From CAJXQU01 sp965223825 (lineage in GTDB: Bacteria; Pseudomonadota; Gammaproteobacteria; CAJXQU01): a stretch of 64,000 nt of DNA. The translations under genes were made by a program, and so were the position numbers. Position 1 is the first letter of the stretch. Every line of letters begins with the position of its first letter. The DNA is taken from assembly GCA_965223825.1 (NCBI GenBank), contig OZ245018.1, positions 1,860,001-1,924,000 of the forward strand, read 5' to 3'. The notes under the pieces were generated by a model. The model was not told the origin of the DNA and did not search any database. It saw only the letters and a list, made by a program, of their open reading frames with translations. Positions 7,923 to 18,100 of this stretch are shown piece by piece.

Positions 7923-10037
7923 TTAGAATGTTTTCTGCCAACCCAGACTGACGGCCCGTCCACGGCCAGCGAAATAGGTGCTGTCGTTTACATACGTCAA
8001 CGTCTGGGAATAGTAGGTGATGTACTCTTCGTCGAGGAGGTTCTCGATACCGAGGGTGAAATCCCCAAGTTGTTCGTTGCGGTAGGAAATCACTGCATCC
8101 AGGAGGCCATAGCCATCAAAGTCGTGTTGGGGCAGGCCGCCATCAAAATCCCTGTCCAGCAATCTGGCATATTGCAAACGTCCATGCCAACCTGTTGCCA
8201 AGGGGGCTTCCACATACAGGTTGATGCGATCCGGTGCAATATTGCGGCCATCCAGGTCCTTATCAACGGAGCCGTCGCCATCGCTGTCGAAACGGCCTTC
8301 CAACTCGCTGTAGGCAATCCCAGTGCTGACGCCTGATTCAAAGTGGTAAGTGGCTGATATTTCGAACCCCTCAATTTCGGTTGTTTGCCGGGTCAACTGG
8401 CCGACACCACCTACCACCAGAATACGTGAACCCAGGTCAGAGTCCGACCAGAAATAGCTGGCCGCCACGTCCAGACCGCCCCGGCGGTAATTGATGCCGG
8501 TTTCCAGGTTGTCGGCCACCACGGGCTGCAGGTCGACGAGTTCATCGATGGTTTGCCCCGGTGTATTCACGCCGCGCAGGATCAACCCTGCGTCGGGCAT
8601 GGTAAAGCCCTCCGCATAGGAGGCGAAAAGTGTCAGGTCTTCCGTGACATCGAACACAACACCGGCGTTGCCCAACAGTTCTTCAAAACTTGGCTTTCCG
8701 CCCGCAACAAACGTGTTGTTGGCGCCGGCAACGGTGGTGAAACTGGGCACCTCCAACTCAACGTTTTCAAACCGTGCGCCGGCGGAAACACGCAAACGGT
8801 CATCCATCAGGCGCTGCTCCAACTGCACAAAGGGCGCCCAGCCCTTGTAAATCATCTCCGGCACCCATAAACGGTCCGTCTGAGCCAGCTCCTGGTAGGT
8901 CTTGTCGCGCAGATAATCGACACCCGCCGCCAGTTGCAGTCCGTCCCAGAAGGTGTTGTCGCGAACAAAGGTCAGCTTGGTACCGTACTTCTCCGAACTG
9001 AGAGCGGACTGGTCAAACAAAGTCCCCGCCGGTGCAATCGCCGGGTCCTGGAACGCGGGGAACGTGCCACCGCCGTACAGGGCGTAGAAATCATAGTAGA
9101 AACCCTGAAGGGTCAACTCGCCGCCCAGCAGGTTACTGTGACTGTAAGCCACGGACAGGTTCAAGGCCTCGTTGTAGGTGGGATCACCCTCGCCCTTTCC
9201 ACTTTCGGAGGTGGCTGGAATACCGGCCAGGGCGTCCCCCGCGACCACGCGGTAGTCGCCATCACCGTCGAGGTCATAATAAGTGCCTGTCACCTCAATA
9301 CGCTGGTATTCGTCCAGATCCAGCCCGGCCTTGGTGAAAACATTCCAGGTTCGACTGTCCATGGTGTCGCCCTGAATAGGGTCGACGGCAATGGGGTCAC
9401 CGTTGCCGTCGAAGTACAGGTCCTGGACATCGTGAGCCACGCCAAAAACCACATCTGTATTGTCGAATTTTTTGCCCAACAACCCCGATAACTTGTAATG
9501 AAAGCCATCGCCTTCGAAGTTATCACTGGTCAGTCGCGTTGATACCTTTTGAAGCAAATCACCACTTTCCGGTGCATCAACGGTCACGTAATTGATGACA
9601 CCCCCGGTGGCGCCCACTCCCTGAATGGCATTGGCGCCGTAAATGACTTCAACGCGGTCGATAAAGGCGGGATCAATCGTAAAACCGCTACGTTCACCGT
9701 TGCGCAGCGGCGTTGACTGGGGAATGCCGTCTGCCATGTATAGAGGTGTTCTGCCCCGCAATGTCACGCCGTTACTGGTCATTTTCTGGTGTGCGGGCGT
9801 CAGGCTCGGGACAGCAAAGCTAAGCCCATCCAGCAGACTGGTACTGGTGGCTAGCTGTGCTTCCAGAGCTTCCCGGCCAATCACTTTTACTGTGTTGGGT
9901 ATGGCCGTAATGGGCTTATTGGTTCTGCTGGCAGAGACGACGACTTCTTCAAGTTTCTTTTCTTCCGCAAGGATGCTGGTTGAGGCTAGGGTGTTACATG
10001 CCGCCAAAAGGCAGACAGCAGGTTTTCTCCAATTCAT
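7923..10037 (-). CDS. TonB-dependent outer-membrane receptor
   Basis: A 704-residue receptor. It has a signal peptide (to about residue 24, ...STSILAEE), a TonB-box-like EEVVVSASR, a plug domain containing the GRTPLYMADGIPQ and VEVIYGANAIQGVGATGGVINY motifs, then a 22-strand-type barrel ending in the canonical C-terminal Phe (SLGWQKTF). It imports a metal chelate across the outer membrane using TonB/ExbBD energy supplied from elsewhere. The operon partner is the PepSY protein. A 27-bp A/T-rich palindrome lies about 90 bp upstream. The similarity is to FecA/FyuA-like siderophore receptors, but the ligand cannot be read from sequence. Confidence 0.88.
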   Translation of the reverse strand: MNWRKPAVCLLAACNTLASTSILAEEKKLEEVVVSASRTNKPITAIPNTVKVIGREALEAQLATSTSLLDGLSFAVPSLTPAHQKMTSNGVTLRGRTPLYMADGIPQSTPLRNGERSGFTIDPAFIDRVEVIYGANAIQGVGATGGVINYVTVDAPESGDLLQKVSTRLTSDNFEGDGFHYKLSGLLGKKFDNTDVVFGVAHDVQDLYFDGNGDPIAVDPIQGDTMDSRTWNVFTKAGLDLDEYQRIEVTGTYYDLDGDGDYRVVAGDALAGIPATSESGKGEGDPTYNEALNLSVAYSHSNLLGGELTLQGFYYDFYALYGGGTFPAFQDPAIAPAGTLFDQSALSSEKYGTKLTFVRDNTFWDGLQLAAGVDYLRDKTYQELAQTDRLWVPEMIYKGWAPFVQLEQRLMDDRLRVSAGARFENVELEVPSFTTVAGANNTFVAGGKPSFEELLGNAGVVFDVTEDLTLFASYAEGFTMPDAGLILRGVNTPGQTIDELVDLQPVVADNLETGINYRRGGLDVAASYFWSDSDLGSRILVVGGVGQLTRQTTEIEGFEISATYHFESGVSTGIAYSELEGRFDSDGDGSVDKDLDGRNIAPDRINLYVEAPLATGWHGRLQYARLLDRDFDGGLPQHDFDGYGLLDAVISYRNEQLGDFTLGIENLLDEEYITYYSQTLTYVNDSTYFAGRGRAVSLGWQKTF

Positions 10038-10126
10038 GATCGTTCCCGTTTTCCAAAATTAGAATGTTTACGCTCGACAGTCCGGCGCGACTACCGAGGC
10101 AAGGCGGGCCATTCTAAATGATATTA

Positions 10127-10153
10127 ATTCCTATTTACTATATAAATAGGAAT
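10127..10153. promoter_or_regulatory. palindromic operator candidate upstream of the TonB receptor
   Basis: Perfect inverted repeat ATTCCTATTTA-CTATA-TAAATAGGAAT, flanked by further A/T-rich GATATTAAT and AATCATTACTATT elements. Iron-regulated TonB receptors commonly carry Fur boxes (GATAATGATAATCATTATC) here. This site resembles one only loosely, so it may bind Fur, Zur or another regulator. It lies 90-116 bp upstream of the receptor ATG. Confidence 0.45.
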
Positions 10154-10320
10154 CATTACTATTTGAGTCCAAGCTGACCTCACGGGAGAAGTGACCATGG
10201 GAGTACTATTTTAGGTAGTAGCGGATCCTCATTACGAAAAGATCCATGTATGCCTATCTGTTCACGATGCGATCATCGAAGACTTTGCAGCGTCTAAAAA
10301 ACCATGTTGATTCCCGCTGG

Positions 10321-11253
10321 CTACCCATTGACTTGATTCAACTCCACGGTCACATGAGCAAGCTCTTTGTGTACGCCTAAATACTGTTTGATATCGTCAG
10401 GCACTACAGTCTCATCGACCACGAGTGACAAGATGCACGCGTAGCTTCCCTTCCCCACTCGCCAGACATGCAAATCAGATATTGCCGCTTCTACCGGCGC
10501 CGACTTGATGGCATCGTGTATCTCCGCCACTACAGGTGCATCCATTTCTGCGTCCAAAAGTACGCGCCCGGTATCCCGCAAGAGCCCGTAGGCCCAGGCG
10601 GACACCATGCCTGCACCCACAATACCCATTACCGGGTCCAGCCAACTGGCCCCCCACAACTTGCCCCCAAACAAGGCGACAATGGCCAATAGCGAGGTTG
10701 CCGCATCGGTCATGACATGTAGATAGGCAGAACGCAGATTGAGGTCGTGATGATGGTGATGGCTATCGTGGCTATCCGTGCCATGATGATGAGCATGACC
10801 ATCTTTCAATAACCAGGCACAAGCGAGATTGACCAACAAACCTAGTATGGCAATCATGATGGCCTGATCATAGTAAATGGGGCTCGGTGCTAACAAGCGT
10901 TCAACAGACTGAAACAACATCAACCCGGCGACTCCGACCAGCATTATTGCACTGGTATAGCCCCCCAGTATTTCAATTTTCCAGGTGCCGAAGGCGAAGC
11001 GTTTGCTATGGGCCAAACGCCGTGCTGCGCCGTAGGCCAAGACTGACAAACCCAGAGCCAGAGTATGGGAGCTCATATGCCAACCATCGGCCAACAGTGC
11101 CATGGAGTTGTAAATCCATCCGCCAGCGATCTCTACCACCATGGTAATTGCGGTGAGCCAAACCGCCCACCGGGTGTTTCGTTCCGCTAACGGATTGCCG
11201 TCATCAAAAATATGGGAATGCTGCCAAGGAATGGTGTTGCCGGATTTTTCCAC
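10321..11253 (-). CDS. dmeF: CDF-family Co(II)/Ni(II) efflux transporter DmeF
   Basis: A 310-residue cation diffusion facilitator in the inner membrane that exchanges protons for divalent metal. It has six predicted helices and the CDF metal sites ADGWHMSSH (helix 2) and HVMTDAATS (helix 5). A His-rich loop (HAHHHGTDSHDSHHHHHD) lies between helices 4 and 5, with a cytoplasmic C-terminal domain after it. The N-terminal HSHIFDDGNPLAERNT stretch is characteristic of DmeF. GTG 11253 is used as start. The divergent DmeR/RcnR-like repressor and its box at 11284-11298 support cobalt/nickel as substrates. Confidence 0.88.
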   Translation of the reverse strand: MEKSGNTIPWQHSHIFDDGNPLAERNTRWAVWLTAITMVVEIAGGWIYNSMALLADGWHMSSHTLALGLSVLAYGAARRLAHSKRFAFGTWKIEILGGYTSAIMLVGVAGLMLFQSVERLLAPSPIYYDQAIMIAILGLLVNLACAWLLKDGHAHHHGTDSHDSHHHHHDLNLRSAYLHVMTDAATSLLAIVALFGGKLWGASWLDPVMGIVGAGMVSAWAYGLLRDTGRVLLDAEMDAPVVAEIHDAIKSAPVEAAISDLHVWRVGKGSYACILSLVVDETVVPDDIKQYLGVHKELAHVTVELNQVNG

Positions 11254-11283
11254 AGGACTGGTACCTTAATGCATCGCGACATA

Positions 11284-11298
11284 TACTATACCCCAGTA
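11284..11298. promoter_or_regulatory. DmeR/RcnR-type operator, TACT-N7-AGTA
   Basis: TACT (11284-11287), seven bases containing CCCC, then AGTA (11295-11298), lying between divergent dmeF and dmeR. On the minus strand it reads TACTGGGGTATAGTA, closely matching the RcnR/CsoR-class TACT-G-tract-AGTA site. Binding here would repress both genes until Co/Ni is present. Confidence 0.75.
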
Positions 11299-11326
11299 TA
11301 TATTTTCACACTAGAGAACAGTGCTT

Positions 11327-11602
11327 ATGGCACACACCAACAGGGATCAAAAAAAGCTCTTAACCCGGGTTCGACGCATTAAGGGGCAGGCAGAAGCCAT
11401 TGAAAAAGCCCTGGATCAGGGCAAGGATTGCACCGCCATACTGCAACAGATAGCGGCCATACGCGGTGCTATCAATGGCCTGATGTCCGAAGTGCTCGAA
11501 GGTCATCTGCGTGAACACCTTGGTGCCGAGGACATTTCTCAGGCACAGCGTCACCAGGAACTCGATGATGTCATCGGTATACTGCGATCGTATTTAAAAT
11601 AG
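11327..11602 (+). CDS. dmeR: RcnR/DmeR-type Co/Ni-responsive repressor (CsoR family)
   Basis: A 91-residue all-helical repressor. The start was set at ATG 11327 (MAHTNRD) rather than GTG 11321, because that places His3 next to the N-terminus. With this start the full RcnR-type ligand set falls at the expected numbers: His3, Cys35, His60 and His64. The conserved core QIAAIRGAINGLM is present. It is divergent from dmeF across the operator at 11284-11298. RcnR homologues can also sense formaldehyde (FrmR), but His3/His60/His64 and the dmeF partner favour Co/Ni. Confidence 0.9.
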   Translation: MAHTNRDQKKLLTRVRRIKGQAEAIEKALDQGKDCTAILQQIAAIRGAINGLMSEVLEGHLREHLGAEDISQAQRHQELDDVIGILRSYLK

Positions 11603-11625
11603 GTCATTCAACGATTAATTACGAA

Positions 11626-12009
11626 ATGCCGGTGAAGACATTGCGAACGCACCTGAAACGATGGGCCAATCTTATCAAGCAGGACATCTATACGGTGTGG
11701 CTGGTTGCGCGGGACTCTCGCACCCCTCTGCACACCAAAATACTAGCCTTGGTCGTCGGTGCCTATGCTTTTTCCCCTATCGACCTCATTCCAGACTTCA
11801 TCCCGGTCATTGGTTACCTGGATGACTTATTGATCGTTCCGGCGGGCATCTGGCTGGTAGTAAAAATGACTCCAAAGATTGTCATTCATGAGAATCGCAA
11901 ACGCGCTAAACTTCACCACCCAACGCCGATCAGCCGGGTCGCCGCAAGCGTCATTATCAGTCTGTGGCTATCCGCTATAGCTGTGTCAATCTATCTATGG
12001 GGATATTGA
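11626..12009 (+). CDS. DUF1232 (YkvA-type) membrane protein
   Basis: A 127-residue protein with the DUF1232 core SPIDLIPDFIPVIGYLDDL, two predicted helices around it, and a C-terminal membrane helix. Its function is unknown. It begins 23 bp after dmeR and is probably co-transcribed. A frameshifted DUF1232 copy occurs just behind another MerR-type metal regulator at 26399, so the pairing with metal operons may not be accidental. Confidence 0.8.
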   Translation: MPVKTLRTHLKRWANLIKQDIYTVWLVARDSRTPLHTKILALVVGAYAFSPIDLIPDFIPVIGYLDDLLIVPAGIWLVVKMTPKIVIHENRKRAKLHHPTPISRVAASVIISLWLSAIAVSIYLWGY

Positions 12010-12147
12010 TGACGCAATTTAATTATCGCCTCCACTTGATCTGCGCAGGGCAGCCCACTACGGACTCACGTAACGCCATGGGAGTCCAGTCCTTTCCATG
12101 TGGTTGCCTTTCTGCTAGGCTCACGGTCAAATTCCGGGACCACTTGC

Positions 12148-12495
12148 ATGGTTAAACGCTGTTTCATAATGGTAATAACGCTGTTGATTGCTTTGCAATC
12201 AGTGGTGTCTATTGCCTATGAGGCACAGCCGCACAACCCCGCAATGCCACATTATGATGCGCATTCACACGAATCAGCGGATTTTTCCAGCGAAAATCAG
12301 GCAACCAAGTCGTCTCCCGACAACCCCAGTCATTCAGCCGACCATTGCCATCATAGCCATAGCTGCTTTCACATGGTATTGATGGGAACCCTCACCAATA
12401 TTTTCACCCTGACCGCGGGAATAGTACGGTCCGACTACCAAGCCAACTTCACCACCGGGGTTCAATCCTCCCTGTTCCGCCCTCCCATTTCCTGA
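12148..12495 (+). CDS. small exported His-rich CzcI/CopL-like protein preceding czcCBA
   Basis: A 115-residue protein from ATG 12148 (MVKRCFIMVITLLIAL), with a signal peptide or N-terminal membrane helix, then a His-rich segment (HYDAHSHES; HSADHCHHSHSCFH) and the C-terminal tail SSLFRPPIS. CzcI and CopL families are small periplasmic metal-binding or regulatory proteins at the heads of RND operons. Two further proteins here, upstream and downstream of cusCBA, have a similar design. It directly precedes czcC by 63 bp. The family assignment is tentative. Confidence 0.65.
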   Translation: MVKRCFIMVITLLIALQSVVSIAYEAQPHNPAMPHYDAHSHESADFSSENQATKSSPDNPSHSADHCHHSHSCFHMVLMGTLTNIFTLTAGIVRSDYQANFTTGVQSSLFRPPIS

Positions 12496-12558
12496 CCCTG
12501 CGAATACCTTCCCCACCCGGGGAACAACTGTCATTTAGACTTTCGTAGGAGCAGCCTC

Positions 12559-13869
12559 ATGCTTTTCAGAATGCCCATGAAAACTGGGCGGCGCGCAATG
12601 CCGTGCCACTCTATTATCCATGCCTTTTCCCTTCTAGCGCTGGCATTCGGTGCTGCCCTGGCACACGCCGGGGAGAAACCGCTCACTCTGTCCGAGGCCC
12701 TCTCGCGGACCATGGCGCAAAACCCCGGCCTCCAGGTCTTCGATTTTCGCCTTCAGGGCCTTGATGGCCGCCGCATTACGGCAGATCAAAATCCTACCCT
12801 GGAGGCCGGCCTGGAAGTGGAAAACTTTCTGGGCAGCGGTGAGCGGCAGGGGTTCGACGGCGCGGAGTACACGCTGTCCCTGTCGTCGACCCTGGAACTC
12901 GGCGGCAAGCGTCAGGCCCGCGTCAGTGTGGTCAACTCACGGTACGGGCGGGTCGAGGCCGAACGCAGGGCGGAGACTCTTGATGTGCTGGGACAAGTCA
13001 CCCAGCGCTTTGTCGCCACCCTGGCTCTGCAGGAAAAACTCCAACTGGCTGCCAAGGCCGAGGCGCTGGCCGAGACCACCCACGAGATCGTCGCCCGACG
13101 TGCCGACCGGGGTGCCGCGCCTCAAGCCGAAGTCCTGCGCGCCAGGGCCGCGCTCACCCAGAGTCGTATCGAGCAGTCCCATCTGCGAGCCGCCTACGAG
13201 AGCCGGAAAATGGCTCTGGCTTCCCTGTGGGGCGATACCAGCCCGGACTTTCAGGTTCTGGAAGGCGATCTGTTCCAGTTCGGTTCCTCCGACACCTTCG
13301 ATGCCCTGTACCGGCGGGTCAGCGACAGCCCGGCCATTCAAATCTACGCGAGCGAACAGCGTATCCGTGAAGCGGAGATTCAGCTGGCGCGCAGCCAGTC
13401 CGAGAGCGACATCCGTTGGCAGGTGGGCGTCCGGCGTTTCGAGGAGACGGATGACACCGCCTTGACCGCAGGTTTCTCCGTACCGCTCTTTTCCGGACGG
13501 CGCAATCGCGGCGAGGTGCAGGCCGCCCTGGCGGCGCGGGATGAGGTCCGATTCCGCCGGGAGGATACCCTGCTGCGCCTCTATTCGCGCCTGTCCGACG
13601 CCTACCACTTGCGGCAACAAAGCATCGAGACTGTTGAGCAAATTCGCAGCCAAATGCTTCCCGACCTGACCGAGGCACTCACTCAGACCCGCGAAGCCTA
13701 TGAAAACGGCCGCTATAGCTATGTGGAGTGGACAGCCGCACAGCGGGAGCTGCTCTCAACACGGGAGGCACTGGTGGACGCAGCCACCACGGCGCTGCTC
13801 AACCAGGCGTTGATCGAACAACTTACGGCGCAGCCACTCGCGACTGTTCCGGGCGCCCCGACGCGCTAA
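12559..13869 (+). CDS. czcC: CzcC-like outer-membrane factor (TolC family)
   Basis: A 436-residue outer-membrane channel subunit of a heavy-metal RND pump. It has a signal peptide ending near ALAHA-GEKP, then two TolC/OEP repeats with the long coiled-coil helices expected of the trimeric alpha-barrel. ATG 12559 is used because GTAGGAG lies eight bases before it; ATGs at 12574 and 12598 are also possible. It is followed by czcB and czcA in the same direction. Confidence 0.88.
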   Translation: MLFRMPMKTGRRAMPCHSIIHAFSLLALAFGAALAHAGEKPLTLSEALSRTMAQNPGLQVFDFRLQGLDGRRITADQNPTLEAGLEVENFLGSGERQGFDGAEYTLSLSSTLELGGKRQARVSVVNSRYGRVEAERRAETLDVLGQVTQRFVATLALQEKLQLAAKAEALAETTHEIVARRADRGAAPQAEVLRARAALTQSRIEQSHLRAAYESRKMALASLWGDTSPDFQVLEGDLFQFGSSDTFDALYRRVSDSPAIQIYASEQRIREAEIQLARSQSESDIRWQVGVRRFEETDDTALTAGFSVPLFSGRRNRGEVQAALAARDEVRFRREDTLLRLYSRLSDAYHLRQQSIETVEQIRSQMLPDLTEALTQTREAYENGRYSYVEWTAAQRELLSTREALVDAATTALLNQALIEQLTAQPLATVPGAPTR

Positions 13870-13892
13870 CCCACAAATTCAGGATTCACACC

Positions 13893-15107
13893 ATGCAACT
13901 GATGAAACAACTCTGTCTGATTCTGGCGGCCACCTGCCTTGCCATCAGCCCCTTACAAGCTGCCGAGGAACAACACGACGCATCGCAGGCCGAGGCCAGG
14001 GGGCCTCACGGCGGCATACTGCTGCAACAGAACGACGCCACTGTCGAACTGCAGATCTTTGAACAGGGCGTTCCCCCGGAATACCGAGCCTGGGTCACCA
14101 AGGATGGCCGCGCCGTGACCGACGGCATCGATCTCGACGTTAACCTCACCCGCCTGGGCGGGCAAGTGGACAGCTTCGACTTCGCCTACCAGGGGGACTA
14201 CTGGCTGGGGGACGGCGTGGTGACGGAACCCCACTCCTTCGACGTGGGAGTCACCCTCGCCATGGACGGCAAGAACTACCGCTGGAACTGGCAATCCCAC
14301 GAGGGCCGGATTCGTATCGCGTCGGATATCGCCCAGAAGGCGGGCATCATGACGGCCGCAGCCGGGCCGGGTGCCATCGAGCGCAGCCTCACCACCTACG
14401 GCAGCCTGACCACGGCACCGCAGCAGATTGCCCGGATCCGCGCCCGTTTCCCGGGCGTGGTCAGCCAGGTGAAGGTAAATCTGGGTGATCGGGTCAAACG
14501 TGGTGACGTGCTCGCTCAAGTCGAGTCCAACGAAAGCCTGCAAACTTACGCGCTGCGTGCGCCCATCGACGGCGTGGTGATCGAGCGCCACATCAGCAGC
14601 GGGGAAATGGCTAGGGAAGAGCCCCTGTTCGCCATTGCCGATTTGACCACTCTGTGGGCCGAACTCAAGGTCTTCCCCGGCCAGCGAGCCGAGGTTGCCG
14701 TCGGTCAGAAAGTCCGGCTGGGAACCGACGGTGTTGACCAGGAAGGCACCATCCGCCACCTGTTGCCGGCGCCCGGCAACGCGCCCTACACCCTGGCCCG
14801 GGTCGAGGTCGACAACGCCGAAGGCCTGTTGACCCCGGGTTTGATGGTGGCCGGGGATATCGTGGTGGAAAGGGTGGAGGCTTCCCTGGCGGTGGACAAC
14901 CGCGCCTTGCAGTCCTTCCGTGACTGGACCGTGGTGTTTATCCAGGTGGACGACACCTACGAAATTCGCCCGCTGGAACTGGGCCGCAGCGACGGCACCC
15001 TGACCGAGGTGCTGGGCGGGCTACAGGCGGGTGACCGCTATGTGGTGGAAAACAGTTATCTGATCAAGGCCGATATCGAAAAATCCGGCGCATCCCACGA
15101 CCACTAA
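13893..15107 (+). CDS. czcB: CzcB-like periplasmic adaptor (membrane fusion protein)
   Basis: A 404-residue HlyD/MFP protein. It has a signal peptide (to about residue 23), an N-terminal extension with GPHGG typical of CzcB, a barrel-sandwich hybrid (RARFPGVVSQVKVNLGDRVK) and membrane-proximal domains. The helical hairpin is very short or missing, as in some Czc adaptors. The C-terminus ends in SHDH. It bridges the CzcA pump and CzcC and may hand over Zn/Cd/Co in the periplasm. ATG 13893 lies 23 bp after czcC. Confidence 0.9.
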   Translation: MQLMKQLCLILAATCLAISPLQAAEEQHDASQAEARGPHGGILLQQNDATVELQIFEQGVPPEYRAWVTKDGRAVTDGIDLDVNLTRLGGQVDSFDFAYQGDYWLGDGVVTEPHSFDVGVTLAMDGKNYRWNWQSHEGRIRIASDIAQKAGIMTAAAGPGAIERSLTTYGSLTTAPQQIARIRARFPGVVSQVKVNLGDRVKRGDVLAQVESNESLQTYALRAPIDGVVIERHISSGEMAREEPLFAIADLTTLWAELKVFPGQRAEVAVGQKVRLGTDGVDQEGTIRHLLPAPGNAPYTLARVEVDNAEGLLTPGLMVAGDIVVERVEASLAVDNRALQSFRDWTVVFIQVDDTYEIRPLELGRSDGTLTEVLGGLQAGDRYVVENSYLIKADIEKSGASHDH

Positions 15108-15121
15108 CCCAGGAGGCTATT

Positions 15122-18100
15122 ATGATCAATGCCATCTTACGCCTCTCGGTAGAGCGGCGGTTTTTAATGTTATCCCTCATTCTGGTACTGGTCGGTGTGG
15201 GCGTATGGAGCTTTCAGCGCCTGCCCATCGACGCGGTGCCGGACATCACCAACGTCCAGGTGCAGATCAATACAGAAGCACCGGGCTACTCCCCGCTGGA
15301 GGCGGAGCAGCGCATCACCTTCCCGGTGGAAACGGCCTTGTACGGCCTGCCCAACCTGTCCTATACCCGGTCCCTGTCCCGCTACGGCCTGTCCCAGGTC
15401 ACGGTGGTGTTCGAGGAAGGCACGGACATCTATTTCGCCCGCAACCTGATCAATGAGCGCTTGGGCGCCATCAAGAGCGCGCTGCCACCCGGGCTGGAGC
15501 CGGAGATGGGTCCCATCGCCACCGGTCTTGGCGAGATCTTCATGTACACCGTAGAAGCCCTGCCCGGTGCCACTCAAGCGGATGGCAGTCCGCTGGACGC
15601 TACGGCACTGCGTGAGATCCAGGACTGGATCATCAAACCCCAGTTGGCCCAGGTGCCCGGCGTGATCGAGGTCAACACCATTGGCGGCTACGACAAGCAG
15701 TACCACGTCACGCCGTCGCCCCAACGGTTGCTGGAGTTCGGCATCACGGTGGATGAACTGGTCAGCACCCTGCGGGCCAATAACACCAATCGCGGCGCCG
15801 GCTATATCGAACGCAACGGCCAACAGCTGTTGGTGCGCTCGCCCGGGCAGCTGACCACCATTGGCGATATTGAACAGGTGGTGATTGCCAACCGGGATGG
15901 TGTGCCAGTCCGGGTAGCCGATGTAGCTGAAGTGGCCATTGGCAAGGAGCTGCGCACCGGCGCCGCCACCCGCGACGGCAAGGAAACGGTGATGGGCACC
16001 GCCATGATGCTGGTGGGGGAAAATTCCCGGGCGGTAGCACAGGCGGTGGCCGAAAAGCTGGAGGCCATTCAGCCCTCCCTGCCCGACGGCGTCAAGGTGG
16101 AGGCGGTATACGACCGCACAGCCCTGGTGGACAAGGCGATTGCCACGGTGGAGAAGAACCTGCTTGAAGGGGCACTGCTGGTGATCGTGGTGCTATTTCT
16201 GTTGCTGGGCAACCTGCGCGCCGCCTTGATCACGGCAGCTGTCATTCCGCTTTCGATGCTCGCCACCATCACCGGTATGGTGCGGTCTGGCGTATCCGCC
16301 AATTTGATGAGTCTGGGGGCGCTGGATTTCGGCCTGATCGTCGACGGCGCGGTCATCATCGTCGAGAACTGTATCCGGCGCCTGTCCCAGGCCCAGCACC
16401 AGGGTCAGTTGGCCCTCAAGGAACGTCTGCAATTGGTGTTCGAGGCCACCAACGAAGTGATTCGTCCCAGCCTGTTTGGTGTCGCCATCATTACTGTGGT
16501 GTACCTGCCGATCTTTGCCCTCACCGGGGTCGAGGGCAAGATGTTCCACCCCATGGCGGCCACTGTCGTAATGGCACTGCTGGCGGCCATGGTGCTGTCA
16601 CTGACCGTGGTGCCCGCCGCTGTTGCGGTCTTTATGGGGGGCAAGATCAGCGAAAAGGAAAGCCCGGTAATCAGCGGTGCTAAATCGCTCTACAGGCCTG
16701 CGCTGCGGGTGGCTATGAGGTTCCGCTGGCTGGTGTTGGGCGGCGCGACCACGCTGGTAGCGGTCTGTCTCTGGCTGGCGACCACCCTGGGGTCGGAATT
16801 TATTCCACAACTGGATGAAGGGGATATTGCACTCCATGCCCTGCGCATCCCGGGCACCGGGTTGGAGCAGTCCATCGAGATGCAATCGCAGCTGGAAGAA
16901 CGGCTGAAGGCCTTTGGGGAGGTGGACAAGGTGTTCGCCAAGATCGGCACGCCGGAAGTGGCCACCGACCCCATGCCCCCCAGCGTAGCGGACAACTTTG
17001 TTATCTTGAAGCCCCGCAGCCAATGGCCGAACCCAGACAAAACCAAGGATGAACTGGTGGCGGAAATGGCAGCAGCGGTGGAAATGCTTCCCGGCAACAA
17101 GTATGAGTTCACCCAGCCCATAGAAATGCGCTTCAACGAACTGATCTCCGGCGTGCGCGCCGACATCGGCATCAAGGTGTTCGGCGATGACCTGGATCAG
17201 TTGCTGGCATCGGCCAACGACGTCCTTGAGGTTGTGGAATCCATGGAGGGCGCCGCCGATGCCCGGGTCGAACAGGTGACCGGCCTGCCCATGCTGTCGG
17301 TACACCCCAAGCGCATGGCGCTATCCCGCTACGGGCTGACCGTGGATGATCTCCAGGATCTGGTGGCAGCCGGTGTCGGGGGCGAAAACGCCGGCCTGAT
17401 TTACGAAGGCGACCGCCGCTTCCAGTTGGTGGTGCGTCTTCCCGAAGACATCCGCCGGGATGTGGACAGCCTCGCGGACCTACCTGTCCCCCTGCCGGAC
17501 GGTGGCTATGTGCCCCTGTCGGAAGTGGCCGAGCTGGAGCTGGCTCCGGCGCCCAACCAGATCAGCCGGGAAAACGGCAAGCGTCGGGTGGTGGTCACCG
17601 CCAACGTGCGGGACCGCGACCTGGGCGGATTTGTCGAGGAAGCACAGGCGCGCATTGCGGACGACGTGGACCTACCCGCCGGATACTGGCTGGATTACGG
17701 CGGGACCTTCGAGCAACTGCAGTCCGCCAGTCAGCGGCTTGCCATCGTGGTGCCCGTGACCCTCGCCATCATCCTCGCACTCTTGGTGATGGCCTTCGGC
17801 TCCCTCAAAGATGCCTTGATCATCTTCACCGGCGTGCCACTGGCCCTCACCGGCGGGGTTCTGTCCCTGTGGCTGCGAGACATGCCCCTGTCGATCTCGG
17901 CGGGTGTTGGCTTTATCGCCCTCTCCGGGGTGGCGGTGTTAAACGGCTTGGTGATGATCGCCTTTATCCGCGATCTGTGGCACGAGCAGGGTGACCTGAT
18001 GAAGGCCATTGTCGAAGGCGCCCTGATCCGCTTACGGCCGGTATTGATGACCGCCCTGGTAGCAAGCCTCGGCTTTGTACCCATGGCACTCAATACCGGC

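Noticed and set aside
12061..12087. GGACTC...GAGTCC hairpin before the CzcI-like gene
   Set aside because: Only a 6-bp stem with a 15-nt loop and no T-run; not enough to call a terminator or riboswitch.
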